From: Conidiobolus incongruus B7586
Taxonomy: Eukaryota > Entomophthoromycota > Entomophthoromycetes > Entomophthorales > Conidiobolaceae
DNA: 64,000 nt
Direction of reading: 5' to 3'
Assembly: GCA_000697335.1 (NCBI GenBank)
Contig: JNEM01015104.1
Location: forward strand, 1 to 64,000
The notes under the pieces are model-generated. The model was not told where the DNA came from. It ran no database searches and saw nothing but the letters and a program-made list of their open reading frames with translations. The position numbers and the translations under genes were made by a program. Shown piece by piece: positions 46,944 through 59,636 of the stretch; within the stretch, counting starts at the first letter, position 1, and every line of letters begins with the position of its first letter.

Positions 46944-47433
46944 TCAATTTTTTCAAATGCAATATTATTTTTTTGGAATAGACAATGATAACATTAATAT
47001 GTATATTAAGTTATTTGGATAGCTTGAAAATTAAAATATTATAATTTTTTACTTGATATTTAATGATTGTTGATGTACACTAAGAAATTGAGTGAACCAA
47101 TTGAATCCATGAGATTTTATTATATTGTCATTTGAAATAAAGTACTTAGTTATCCATTCAAGTTAATTTTACTATTTGGTTTGAAAATGTATTTTTATAA
47201 AATTTATATCCACTAAATTGTGCAATAATTAGGGTTAGTATAAATGATTAAATCACTCCAATTTAATGACCTTCCATGCAGTAATAGAAAGTATGTAAGT
47301 TAGATGTAAATTTAATAGGGAAAGAGAAGACTATAGGTATCCTAACAATATAACCAAATAATTTATGTATCATCAAATTCATTCAATTAAGTAAGTGAAA
47401 ATTAATGCTCAGTTCAATTACTTGTTTAATCAT
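46944..47433. other. intergenic region
   Basis: A/T-rich DNA between mariner D and the 3' flank of member 4. Nothing is recognised. Confidence 0.5.
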
Positions 47434-47718
47434 TTATATCACTTTATTTGAATTGTTATTGGAGGATTTTATCACTTTTAGGCACTGATAATAGGATCTG
47501 TTAATACTTTAGCATCCTTAATAACATTAATATTGCTAGCATCGTTGACACCAATTTGGGCACTGTTTCCGTTGTTGTTAGCGTGACTAGCAGTTGTTCC
47601 AGTGTTGCCATTATTCAAGCCATTTTGCTGTGAAGCAAGATTAATAAGAGCCAATTCGTTACCAATCACATTAGGAGCAGCTGGAGCAGCATGAGTAGAG
47701 AGTAAGAGCATGCAGATA
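47434..47718. repeat. near-identical tract shared with 48838-49126
   Basis: From the 3' flank (TCATTTATATCACTTTATTT) through most of the coding region, this tract reads the same as the one at the neighbouring member 5, including silent sites. Similarity stops sharply in the first codons and the upstream regions do not match. Confidence 0.8.
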
Positions 47719-47747
47719 GCGATGATGGATTTGTTGAAAGCGGTCAT
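47478..47747 (-). CDS. Asn-rich small secreted protein, member 4
   Basis: An 89-residue single-exon product. The signal peptide MTAFNKSIIAICMLLLSTHA is followed by AAPAAPNVIGNELALINLAS. The Cys-free mature part contains NGLNNGNTGTTASHANNNGN and SAQIGVNDASNINVIKDAKV. From residue 7 on the protein is identical to member 5 at 48886; only the first residues differ. TATTTATA at 47812-47819 (TATAAATA on the coding strand) is 65-72 bp before the ATG. The upstream DNA is unlike that of member 5. Function is unknown. Confidence 0.85.
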   Translation of the reverse strand: MTAFNKSIIAICMLLLSTHAAPAAPNVIGNELALINLASQQNGLNNGNTGTTASHANNNGNSAQIGVNDASNINVIKDAKVLTDPIISA

Positions 47748-48837
47748 TTTATAACTGATAGACTTTGAAAACCCTAATAGTGATGATTAGATATTAGCCT
47801 TATTAGCACTGTATTTATATCTAAATGTAATAAAGAATCAAGTTGATTTCAAACATTAAAACTGTGTGATTGAATTTCTAAACAATAAAAATGTGTCTGA
47901 ATTGTCATCAAAATTGTTAAGTTATCAAGTTTTTAAATTAAAAAATTATAAATATAAAAATTTCAAACCATATTTTTAATTGAATTATAAATAATATATT
48001 AAATTGAATCTCAATCATTATAGTTAGAGTAATAAACAAATATAACACAACTGTAATTAGACAAATTTAATAGATCATCTTTTTTAATAAAGATATTTAA
48101 TTTGCCACTTAAAACAATAAAAAATTTGCTATTTAGAGTTTAAAAATAACTAAATTAAATTTATTATTCAAAAATAATTTTTTTATTCATAATATATATT
48201 TAATCTCAATCAGTAGGTGAAATTCGATGATTATTTTTGTTTTATAAGTTGTATAATTACTCTGAAATAAATATACATTAATAAACTAAAAAATACTTGA
48301 GTGAAAAGAATAAGAAAATTATAAAGATCTAAGGATCATTAAAATATTAAAATAATTTTGTTCTAAATCCGATTATGTATATTATCAATATGCATCGATT
48401 ATCGAAAATAAAATATTGGCTAATATTTAGTTTGATCATCGTCTGAAATGTGATAAGTGATATTTCTATTATCATTATTAGATTTTAATAAAGTAAATAA
48501 AAACTGCAAACAATTCAAAAATATTATATTATTCTTTATTTAATATAATAATGGTAATATTAATTTAGGATATGAATATTTTTAGGATTGAATTAAGTTA
48601 AAAAAATGATATTTAAATTGAAATATTAATAATTTCAAATAATTGGATCTTAAGTGTTTAAAAATTTGGAATTTAAATATATTTCTACTAGATACAATGA
48701 TTAGATTTATTTTATTATATTGATTCAGTTATATTGTTTGATTATAATAAATAATATTCTTCAAAACATGTGATAAATATGTAATAATATTTCATTTAGA
48801 AAGTGAAAATTAGGGTTAAGTTCATTTGTTTGTGTAA
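47748..48837. other. intergenic region between members 4 and 5
   Basis: About 1.1 kb of A/T-rich DNA, including the member 4 promoter with its TATA box at 47812-47819. No other signal is seen. Confidence 0.5.
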
Positions 48838-48885
48838 TCATTTATATCACTTTATTTGAATTGTTATTGGAGGATTTTATCACTT

Positions 48886-49155
48886 TTAGGCACTGATAAT
48901 AGGATCTGTTAATACTTTAGCATCCTTAATAACATTAATATTGCTAGCATCGTTGACACCAATTTGGGCACTGTTTCCGTTGTTGTTAGCGTGACTAGCA
49001 GTTGTTCCAGTGTTGCCATTATTCAAGCCATTTTGCTGTGAAGCAAGATTAATAAGAGCCAATTCGTTACCAATCACATTAGGAGCAGCTGGAGCAGCAT
49101 GAGTAGAGAGTAAGAGCATGCAGATAGCGATGATTGATTTGGTGAATGAAGCCAT
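48886..49155 (-). CDS. Asn-rich small secreted protein, member 5
   Basis: An 89-residue single-exon product starting MASFTKSIIAICMLLLSTHA. From residue 7 it is identical to member 4, and the nucleotide sequence of the coding and 3' flanking tract also matches. The promoter is different from that of member 4: TATTTATA at 49223-49230 with AGCCCCAAACTTT at 49256-49268, the motif pair of members 2 and 3. Members 4 and 5 therefore encode the same mature protein under different upstream control. Function is unknown. Confidence 0.85.
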   Translation of the reverse strand: MASFTKSIIAICMLLLSTHAAPAAPNVIGNELALINLASQQNGLNNGNTGTTASHANNNGNSAQIGVNDASNINVIKDAKVLTDPIISA

Positions 49156-49222
49156 TTTTATATTATAATTCGATATATTAATAATTGAATTTGATAATAA
49201 AGAAATATCATTATAAGCTCAC

Positions 49223-49268
49223 TATTTATAATAGAATCATCAAACAGGCGCAATGAGCCCCAAACTTT
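49223..49268 (-). promoter_or_regulatory. TATA box plus conserved upstream motif, member 5
   Basis: On the plus strand TATTTATA (49223-49230) and AGCCCCAAACTTTCAATAT (motif at 49256-49268) are 26 bp apart; the ATG is 68 bp below the TATA box. The motif differs by one base from the copies before members 2 and 3, and the match to the member 2 copy extends through TCAATAT. Confidence 0.65.
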
Positions 49269-50109
49269 CAATATTGAAGAAACACCAACTAAACAAACTC
49301 TTCAGCAGCTGAGCCACTTGAAACAGTTGTAGAAAGATGAATAAGTATTGAAGTTTAGCTGAGATGATTAATTTTAATAAAATTGGGCTTATACTGAGCC
49401 TTTTTGATGTAATTGAAATTATTCGAATTACGATTGAATTCACATGATTTGCAATGTCAAAGTTTCATTTTTGTAGATCATCTATTCATTGATATTCAAA
49501 GCTATAATGAAATTAACTAGGAATGATACAATTATATATTGGTTTATAAAACGTAAAAAGATTATAAATTAATATTCATAAACATGAATATGTTTAGATT
49601 AAAATTATATTCCACAATGTTCTAATTGAACTGTATATTCAATTTATTTACAATGCAAATCTCCAATTAAATTTTCAACCAAGCGTTTGAAAATTAGTGG
49701 TAATTATTGTACAATCCCTTAGAGTAAAACTATTTAGATAAGATTAAAAACACCTTATTTTTTATCTTTATAATATTAATAAAATGTTTTTGAAGAAAAA
49801 ACATTTGTATTAGATTAAAAAAAATTCTTTTTTTCATTAATATAAAAACAAATTACAATAAATTAATAGCTCTATTTATAATTATTACTAAATATGTAGG
49901 ATAATTTGAATAAATTTAATTATCTGTAAATATTTGTATATATAAATTATTTTATATTCAAATAGAATTAAAAATATATTTTTCACACAAAATAAGTGTA
50001 TTCAAACCAATTTAAAACTATAAACTATTGTTAATTTTATAAAATGATATTGTAAAATTACTTAAATTATTATAATATAGTGTTTGCTAATTAATTTACT
50101 TGAATTTAT
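49269..50109. other. intergenic region
   Basis: More mixed composition up to about 49440, likely upstream regulatory DNA of member 5, then A/T-rich DNA. The open stretch at 49240-49443 minus runs through the promoter motif and is not taken as a gene. Confidence 0.4.
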
Positions 50110-50343
50110 TTAGATTTTGATATTTGTAAATAAATTGTTTTGTCTATTGTGAACTTCGTTAGCATTAACAATATTTCCAGAAGCTGGTGAATGACTCAAG
50201 TTTTCATTTGTATTACTAGTGTTTACAGAATCATTCTGACTGAAAGCATTTACACCAGCGAATTTTGATCCAAATGCTTGAAGAGGGATTGCTTGAACCC
50301 ACGAAGTAGTTAAGGTTAGATAAATAGTTATCAATAATTTCAT
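50110..50343 (-). CDS. Asn-rich small secreted protein, member 6
   Basis: A 77-residue single-exon product. The leader MKLLITIYLTLTTSWVQA is followed by IPLQAFGSKFAGVNAFSQND, which parallels AIPITPSLGGNKLGVNLVNS of member 3. The Cys-free mature part is rich in Asn and Ser (SVNTSNTNENLSHSPASGNI). TTTATATA at 50397-50404 (TATATAAA on the coding strand) is 54-61 bp before the ATG. It is the most diverged clear member and the last on this strand in the array. Confidence 0.7.
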   Translation of the reverse strand: MKLLITIYLTLTTSWVQAIPLQAFGSKFAGVNAFSQNDSVNTSNTNENLSHSPASGNIVNANEVHNRQNNLFTNIKI

Positions 50344-50404
50344 TTTTTAATATTAATTAAATTGAAAACACTTTGTCGTTTTATAATATGTATACTTTTA
50401 TATA

Positions 50405-51760
50405 TATGCTTTTTCATGAATTTCAAAACGTTAGATCTTCTGGAATATTTTAAATTGAAATCTTAAATTTAAATATAAATTGATAGGACCAGTATTTTCA
50501 TTCATTTTGAATTAAAATAATTTAGATTATATTATATAAAAATGTTTCATAATTATATTTTAATATTATTAATATATCTGATCATATAATTCTAATAATT
50601 TTTTAAATTTTATCAAATTATGATACTAACTATTAAATAAATATATGAATTCAATATTTTTATTAGCTTTCTCATTATAAATATTAAGGATGTAATATCA
50701 TTTTCTTTAATAAAATATTTTAACAGTGATATTGTTATATAATTTAATCTTTATTAATTAATAACAGTCTTAAGTTTTAAAAAATTTAGAATTAATATAT
50801 AAAATACTACGATATTGATTTAAGTTAATATATTTTTTATTTGATAACAATTATTTAATTATTTTTTTGAACTTTCAATTGTGAATTAATGAAAATTATT
50901 TAAATTATCAATAATATTGATTATTTCAAAGTGAGGGTTATTTTAATTTAATTGCTCGATACGATATATATAAATAAAACAATAGGTTGATAAAGGTATT
51001 ATAACAAATATACTATATGAACCAAGTAGACTACAATTTTGGATTTTATTTGGGTACATACAACAATTGATTTTGATTAAATAGATTTATATATCTATAA
51101 TAATATATCAAGTATGATTAAATATTGGAAATTTACCAATTTAAATATATTAAGTTATATACTATAATATTATTTTAAACATTTTCTAATTTATTTTTAA
51201 ATTTTAAATTATTCGTCACATAGTATAATTCGAAAATTTAGGGGTAGCAAATTTATAAGTAATTCATAATAAATAGTTATTATGTTATGGTATTTTTTTT
51301 ATTGTCCTTCCATAATTACTACAGCTAATTCAGTTAAAACATTCTAAATATCTTATCTAGATATTCTCATTAATAAATATCATTTCTTAAATCAAATCAA
51401 AATATATTATGATTTAAATCAATACATATATTAATGAAATATCAGTATACAAATTAATAATATTTTTAATTAGATATTATAAATAATACATAAATAGCTT
51501 TTTGTTTAAATTGATTTTATAAAAGATTCTAGAATCTTTGTTGAAAATATAAAAAATTATTTTACGATATTTATTGTTAAACTGAATTTGGTATATAATA
51601 AAGGAGTTGGGGTAAGAGTTGAATACTTGTTAAAGATTTAATCCTTCAAATTGGTTAAATTTTTAAAATTTTAAATTATTATAAAAAAATTATGATATTT
51701 TAATATATTATATTAAGATATTGATATACTTATTTTATTAATGGTATAAAAAATTATGAT
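50405..51760. other. intergenic region
   Basis: A/T-rich DNA without recognisable genes or repeats. Confidence 0.5.
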
Positions 51761-52345
51761 TTAAATTACAATCAAGTATGTTAAAATTAATATACTAAGC
51801 TTCATAGGTGCGATTATAGTAATTGCATCTGATTTTTTAGTTGAAACTATTGTCGAATTATTTTTGATACTGGGATTTGAATTACTATTATCAGCACTAG
51901 CGTTATCATTGTCACTCGTCGATTGAATGTTGCTAGATGCAATTACAGCAGGCTGTGATTTGGGCAGTGGGACCGATCCACTCCCATTAATGGTGAATGT
52001 ATGAGAGTAAGAATAAGATTGTGGTGTTCCTACTCTGACAAAATAATCATTATTTGCTGGATAATCCGGGACCTGCCAGCTGACTTGAGTGTCTGAACAT
52101 GAAAGATCACATGAGATAGTAGCAACCTTTTGACAGTTGTTGGGATCTCCATGTAAGAGATCAACGCATACTTTGGTATCGTCTGGAGGGGAGTCGGAAT
52201 CTGGCGATAAGTTAAACTTCACCACTGCATTTTGGTTGCCATTCCAAACAACGGTATTATATGGTGAATTAATGATAAAATTATAGCTGTTACAAACTTT
52301 AAGTAAAACATTCAAACTAACAACGGTAACTAAATACAAATTCAT
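51761..52345 (-). CDS. KRE9/KNH-type GPI-anchored surface protein
   Basis: A 194-residue single-exon product from the ATG at 52345; an upstream in-frame ATG (52399) would put charged, unrelated residues before the signal peptide and overlap the TATA box, so I prefer the inner start. The signal peptide is about 1-19 (MNLYLVTVVSLNVLLKVCNS). The domain at about 20-118 fits the Ser-Thr-rich GPI-anchored family with a KRE9/KNH core: FIINSPYNTVVWNGNQNAVV, VCVDLLHGD, SWQVPDYPANNDYFVRVG and SYSYSHTFTI. A Ser/Asn-rich linker follows (about 119-180), then a hydrophobic tail (MKLSILILTYLIVI) that fits GPI attachment. In fungi such proteins sit on the plasma membrane or wall. TTTATATA at 52399-52406 gives a TATA box 54-61 bp upstream. 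Confidence 0.8.
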   Translation of the reverse strand: MNLYLVTVVSLNVLLKVCNSYNFIINSPYNTVVWNGNQNAVVKFNLSPDSDSPPDDTKVCVDLLHGDPNNCQKVATISCDLSCSDTQVSWQVPDYPANNDYFVRVGTPQSYSYSHTFTINGSGSVPLPKSQPAVIASSNIQSTSDNDNASADNSNSNPSIKNNSTIVSTKKSDAITIIAPMKLSILILTYLIVI

Positions 52346-52406
52346 TTTGAAAATATACTTGAGTAAATGACAGATCAGGTTTAATATAATGATGACCATT
52401 TATATA

Positions 52407-52730
52407 CTAAGCTATTTAGAAGTTAGTGCGTTTATGGAGCATTTTTTATTTCCAATATATCAATCCTTGTTTAACTTCTTTAAGATGATTCCTGTAATGA
52501 TTATAATGACCCTGTTTTCCATTCATTTCAATTTTTTAAATTTTGATAAATTATTTAGTTTAGCATATTTTAGTACAATATTAAGTTACATATGCATAAT
52601 ATTTATATTTTTCAATTATTTTCAAATATAAAATATTAATTTTTTAAAGAAATTAATATAAGGAGTATACTTATATCAAAATAATTTAATATGATTGATT
52701 AAATAAATAAATTTCAAAAATTATAATACT

Positions 52731-52767
<37 letters not shown>

Positions 52768-54184
52768 AAATAATTTATAATCTATTATATGGGTATCTTT
52801 TAAAAAATTATTATATAAATATGATTACAACAATTACACTATTTAATAGTAATTTTCAAATATCTACTTTAGGAAATATCTTCCAGATTTGGGAGTATTG
52901 GAATTTGAAAGAATTAGAATAACTATCTTTTTAATAATTTAAATCTTAGAATAAATTTCAATAATAAATATTGAACATTTTGTCAAACAATGATACCAAT
53001 TAACCCAAAATTTAAATTGATTTTATATATAAATGGTATTATGTATTTAGTAATATATTGAATTATTTTCTTAATTATATTAGAATACAAATTATCATCC
53101 TGATATTATGGTCAAATTATATACCATTATCTATCACTATATACGATTAAGTGATCATTGAAATAATGAATTAGATGAATTCAAAGTAAAACGGAGTAAA
53201 ATAATTACTAAACCAAAATCAAGTATAAAGTTTAACATTATGAAATTTAGGGTTAGTATCTTAAGGTTGGTTTACAAGTCAAATCAAATCATTTGGTTTT
53301 AAAGGTCAGTTCTAAGTATTTTAGTTTTAATACTGTCCTTGATCCAATATTGAAGTATTAATATTAAAATAACTAGTAAAGAATTACTCAAATCAAATTT
53401 ATTATAATCTGAAAAACTCTGGTTGGGTGATATTATTATAAATTTGACATATTATTTGATTTTTATTTCAAGATTTATCATCAATATATTGAGTTAAAGT
53501 AAATTAACCGAATTGTAATTGATATACACTTTATAATATTATTAAGTTAAATCACATAATAGGTGAAAAATAAATATAAATAAAAATTTTATTTAGAGTT
53601 TTTATAAAATAATTAAATTTCAATTTTAATATATCCAATAGAGTTTTATATATATTAAATACAATGTTATGCTTTATAATAAGTTATGTTAATGAAGATA
53701 ATTATTTCATAGTTAAATAATTTAGAGAAGTTGTTTATTAATTTCACTCTTTAATATATTAGGACTATATCTCTTAAAACTTATTTTTGAGTTTAAATAG
53801 TTTATTCAATGAGTGATATAGGATTTAGTTTATTTTTAATAACAAGATCTACAAAAAAGCATTCAATTAGAGACTAACATAATCACTAAGATTAAGGTGT
53901 AAAATATACATAATTATTGAATTGAGACAGATGGGTATTTTTGAAATATTTTAATCAATATAATAATTAGAGAAATGATATAATCAAACTTTGAATTTCT
54001 TTGTATAGTATTTTGAAATAATAAAAACTAAAGTAATTTATAAGTTAATATATACCAAAAATATTATGCATATTATTAATTATATATTATATATTATGAT
54101 TATATATATATTTATGATATATTCAAAAATAATTCATTTTGTTCATAATAAATCCATTAATCAGAATATTTAATCTTACAAAAT
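52407..54184. other. intergenic region
   Basis: A/T-rich DNA with a TA tract (52734-52765). The hydrophobic open stretch at 52389-52631 plus is antisense to the KRE9-like promoter and low in complexity. Confidence 0.45.
52734..52765. repeat. (AT)n microsatellite
   Basis: About 15 AT units. Confidence 0.9.
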
Positions 54185-54186
54185 TA

Positions 54187-55488
54187 TTAGTATAGAAATT
54201 AAATAATGGCACAAATTTAAAATTAACTATATAAATTAATATAAAATTTATAAAATTTACTAAATAATATAAAATCAATAACCTCTTTTATTATTAATAA
54301 CTCTTTTTTATATTTTTAATAAGCTTTTAATACTTAAAAAACAATTGTTTTTATTAAAGACTGAAATTTGATATTTTAAAAACCAATTTAATTTGTTTAC
54401 AGGAATTTTTTTTCTTGCAAGCTAATTTTTTAATTATTTAAAACAGTTATAATCATATAGATTATAATCAGGTGAATATATTAGATGTAGTAACTCTCTT
54501 TAATTTTTATATATTTAAAATATTTTATAATTTTAGCTTTATATATTTTATAATTATAATATAAAATAATAAGTATCTTTAATATATATTAAAAACACCA
54601 TTTAAAAATTGTTTTATTTAAAAAATTAATATATAATATACTATTAATTGATTTTCCTTGAGTTATTAAATAAGAAAACTATATATTATAATCTATTATA
54701 ATAATTAATATTTGGTTATATTTAAAGTATTTATTTATTGGAATTTATAAAAAAGATTAATTTAACTTAACCTAACCCCTTGTTTTGTTTTAAGTAAAAG
54801 ATTATATAAAAGAATTTAAGATTCATTAATTATAAGTATATATTGTAAAAACCTTTGTTTTTAGTTATACCTTAATAAGTTTAGTTTAACTATAGCTACT
54901 TTAATCTTTTTTAAGCTTTTGTTAAATTATAAGTTATCTATTTTGTATTTTTATTAGTTAATCTAAGTTTAAACATAAGTAGATATAATATACTTATATA
55001 ATTAGTATTAAATTACTTTGATAATTCTCTAGTTGAAATAAAAAGGTATAGTTTATATATTTTTTTACTCTATTAGTAAATATAAAAATAATAGTAGAAA
55101 TTAATCATTTAAATTCAGGTAAATTTTGAATAATGTCCCTTCCAGCTTTAAAATCACAAATCTAGTGATATATGGTAGTTTTAAATAAAACACTATCTCC
55201 ATAAGCTGTTTATAAGTTTTAAATGATTTTAATGGGTTTATAGTTAAGTTTTAAAGATACAAAAATAAAAACCTTTTGATAATTACTATCTAGTTTAACT
55301 ATGATTAAATTTAAATGTAAATTTTAAAATCAAAATATTTTAATAAAAAAATGATTAAAATTGAATATATATAGTTTGAAAATATTTATTTTCCTATATA
55401 TTTTATATATAAATAATCTTTCAAAATATATAATATGTTTGAAAGATCAGAAATTAAAAAATTTACCATTTCTTAATTTCCATACTAA
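54187..55488 (-). mobile_element. decayed mariner copy E, minus strand, 1302 bp
   Basis: The copy runs from TTAGTATAGAAATTAAATAA to CCATACTAA and is flanked by TA on both sides (54185-54186 and 55489-55490). Its blocks match copy D in reverse order: 54280-54420 covers the transposase C-terminal codons, 54440-54500 the third catalytic region and 54870-55330 the N-terminal half. Many G and C have become A or T, so no reading frame remains. Both ends and the full length are still recognisable, which makes this the best example of an old copy of the family. Confidence 0.85.
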
Positions 55489-55490
55489 TA

Positions 55491-58400
55491 ATATTCTGAA
55501 TAGATATAATATTAGTTGGAAAATATGACTTTCATATATATACAATTCTATAGTTCAATATTAATGAAATAAACAAAACAAAATTTAATTTTATAAAATA
55601 TTAGTTATATTTTATATATAATAAATATGAAAAAGTTCAATATCCTTAATTTATTTTATTAATTGCTCAATACTAGCTAATAATTTATTAAATATATTTT
55701 TTAGAATATATCATATACAATATTTAATGACTATTTAATGCTACTAACCTATTTACATTATCACAATATTTATATTTTATTTTGGTATATAAAATTTTTT
55801 CAAACTATTCATAGTAATTTATGATACAAAATCATGATCGATTCATAATAATCAATCTAATTTTACTTTATTTTTATATTTTTATTTATAAATAAGAATT
55901 TTTAGTTATAAATTGCCAAATTATATTAATAATAGTATACTCTGTCAGTTTATTTAATTCTATATTTATTAGTTTTGTATTAAGCTATTCAATCTAATAT
56001 ATTGATTATTTTAATATATAATAATTTTAACTGAAATATTTAAACAAAATAATAACTAATTCTACAAAAAAAACCTTATACTTCCAACCTCAAATAAAAA
56101 TTCTTATAATTTTAAATTTTCAAATTAACTTTTATCAATTTGACAATATGATATATATATTGTCATGAATTCATTTTTATTCAGCTTATATTAAGAAACC
56201 TATAAATATCAATATTTCAAAAGGATTTCATCTATTATATACTGACAACACTGTAATCATCAATCGATACTATCCATTGTTTAAATATTGATATAATAGA
56301 AAGATATATATTAAATTATTAATATACTGTGCTTAGCTGATTGAGATTGTTTAGTATATTTGTAATATATCAAAGTTATTCTATATCAAAGTATTTTTAT
56401 ATAATTTCATAAATATAATTCAATATCTAATTTGATCAAAAATATTTGTCTATTGGTGTTAAATTTATATATATTCTTAAACATTTAATAGTTAAAATAT
56501 TCTTCACAAGACTAAGTTCATGGTTGAGATAAATTTGGATAACCACAAGCAATTATTTAAGGATAGACATAAACGGAAAAAGATAATATATATTTCAACC
56601 CAATAAACAAAAAATTATAAATGTTAAATTGTGACCATAAGTTAATAGCCTATCAATTTAAAAATTTTATAATGAGAAATTTTAAGATAATGATTTATGT
56701 TAAATAAATATGAAGAATTTACATATTCCTTCCTTTTCATAATCTAATAATTAACCGTAGACTCCTCATTTTTTGAAAAATAAACATTAAATAATCAGAT
56801 TATTAGGATACCAATTCAATATTCTCAATTCTTAAATTTTCAATTAATCGTATCACGTTTTTTAATTTTTCTTAAGTGATTAAAATTCACCGAAAATTGC
56901 AATGTTAACATAATAATAAACTGATCAAGTATGCATTTAAAAGGTATTTACATAATAACTAATTATTGATTTGTTGAAATATTGTTACAATAAACCAATT
57001 TGTAAATGATATCAAATCGAAAATGAACTGGCTTAATATGACTTTAATCATTTACACATACTCAATTTGGATAAAAAATTATCTAAAACAATTATAGTAA
57101 AAGATGTATCAGTCAGCTAAAATCAATATACATATATATATTATGAAATGTTAGTTATAATATTAAGATTGCATATTAACCAACAATAGTTAAAATTATA
57201 TTTGTTTAAAGGTGACTCTTTCAGCTAACTTGATTTTCCATCAATTTTAATATCAAGACATTAATTGTTAAAAAGTTGAAAAATGATTGAAATTAATAAA
57301 TTTAAAAATTTTAACCTACCTGTTCATATTGTCATATACATATTTTTCTATTATCCGTATATTTTAATATATTTCAAAATACAAAACGCTCTCAAAAGTA
57401 TATGAGGATACATACATTTAATATAATGATTAATTTATACTCAATGTATAGATATATATTATAAAGATTCATTTTGATATAGATATATTCTGTTTTGTGT
57501 TATAATATTTAAATAATGAACAAATTAAATAGATTTTGATTTAATTAAGTAATCGTTATTATTAGAATAATTAGGACATGATAAAAATGATTTTCATATT
57601 ATATTCAATTATATTGAAGTAAATATAATAAGATTCCCAACTTAATCGTAAACTATATCAGGCTATCCAGATTTTATCCAAATTTTTTCGAATTTCTGCT
57701 TTGATTTGATGTAACTAGATTTATATGTATATATACCATAAGATTCTTATCTTTCTTATTACATACACCAATCTTTTTAATACTATACTATAACAAAACA
57801 TAAATAAATTTATCATATATTATTTTATACTTTATATTCTGATCAAAATTATAAATTAGAAAAATTTAAAATTTTTTGGATAAATTGATTTTAAAAAAAT
57901 ATTGAATACTAAGTATTGATTTATTATAAATAAATATTAATAAATTAGTTTCAATTATATTATAAAAGAATTTATAATAAACTTTAAGATCAATCTGATA
58001 TCAAATAATTGAAAGTTATTATTTTTTAAAATTAACTAATTATAATATATATTTGAGTAAAATAAGTTATTTGATAAATTATAAATTATTTAAATATTAT
58101 CACAGTAGTAAATTTCTTAACCAAGTATAAGCATTATTTCATTATATTACAATTAGTCTGAGTTTTTAGCTTAAAAATTGAACGCAACTTTTTTATGTAA
58201 TAAATACTTATTATTTCAGATATTGGATGAAAAAAATTATATGAAAAGTTATTTGAATAATCATTCATTTTTTAAAAGTGTAGTTCCAAAATTGGTTATA
58301 TTTTAATTCTAGTATTTGATGAATTTCAAGTTAAATAATATGTAAATTAGTCGTAATGTGATATAGTACGATATACACCAACAGACAAATATTCAAACAT

Positions 58401-59580
58401 ACAAATTGAGATTCATAAAATAATTCTCTTTGGATAAAGATACATAAATATATTCCACGGTATTTGACTAATAGAAAACTTATTGTGGTATAAATTTCCA
58501 AAACTGTTAGAATGATTTGATGCTTTTTATTAAATGACTTGATATATCATATAATATGGAATTAATTTTATATCATTTGAATTATATCTAAATTAATAAT
58601 AATTGTAAATTGAATTGTTTATATATTAATAAATATTTATATATAACATGAATCATAATTAAGCAATCATTAAATTAATTATTTTTTATAATAAAGACTA
58701 TATCTAGTCATACATTTCAGAATTTTGACAATTATTTTGTTCAAAGTTATAAAGATTCTTTTTTAATATTTGATAAATATGAATTATCCAACTTAAGTAT
58801 CAATGATTTTAATATATATTATATTCAAGAAACTATATATATAATTGGATATTTTTTCAAGTATTTTAATAGTTTTAAGATATATTGAGAATTTAGAAAG
58901 AATTCATCATAATAATTAAAATCATTCAAATGATATATTGTTCTTAATTATTTATCATGGTGAATTAATAAATCCTTAACATACCTAAATTTGATTGAAT
59001 TTTTTTATACCATTGAATCAAAATTGATCAGGTTAAATATTTGTATTACAACGCAAAAATAGTTTCAACTATATAATGATGTATGTGTTCATTGTTATGT
59101 TTTAATTTTAATATTTAATAAATAATTTGTAAATTCAATATATTTTTGTATATATTCTATTTGTAAATGTTTTGAAAGCTTGTAAATATGATTAACATAA
59201 TGTTTAAAAAAGTAATTTTATATAAATATAAACAACTGTTTATATCATATCATTTCCTTATTTTAAATAGATATTAATCTAAATAATTAAAATCTAATTC
59301 AATAATCTAGTAAATATTAAAAACTGATGAATTTGAATCCATTTTTAATTTAGCTATAAATTTCAATTTTGTAAATAGATTTTATAACCTAATTTGAAAT
59401 TAAACTAATTGTTTTAAATTATTTGTTTCAATATTTTTAAATAGTATAAAAGCTATCCAATTTTAATATAAATTTTATTAATCCATCAATTATGACTTGG
59501 GTTTAAATGGCTATTATTTTTATAAGTTATTATTTTGAAAAATAGTAGTGAACCTGTTTATTTGAACCTACTGCAATATG
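55491..59580. other. long intergenic region
   Basis: About 4.1 kb of A/T-rich DNA with no supported gene, tandem repeat of note or RNA gene. Confidence 0.5.
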
Positions 59581-59588
59581 TATAAATT
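59581..59588 (+). promoter_or_regulatory. TATA box of the lipase gene
   Basis: TATAAATT lies 49-56 bp before the ATG at 59637, in the range seen at the other secreted-protein genes here. Confidence 0.6.
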
Positions 59589-59636
59589 GTGAGTTCTTGG
59601 AATATTTTGTCAGTATTGAATCTTCAATAGTAAAAG

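Noticed and set aside
49240-49443. 67-codon minus-strand frame upstream of member 5
   Set aside because: It runs through the conserved promoter motif of member 5; the mixed composition is better explained as regulatory DNA.
52389-52631. 80-codon hydrophobic plus-strand frame
   Set aside because: It overlaps the promoter of the KRE9-like gene, has a Phe/Ile/Leu-rich composition typical of A/T-rich DNA and no start context or family features.
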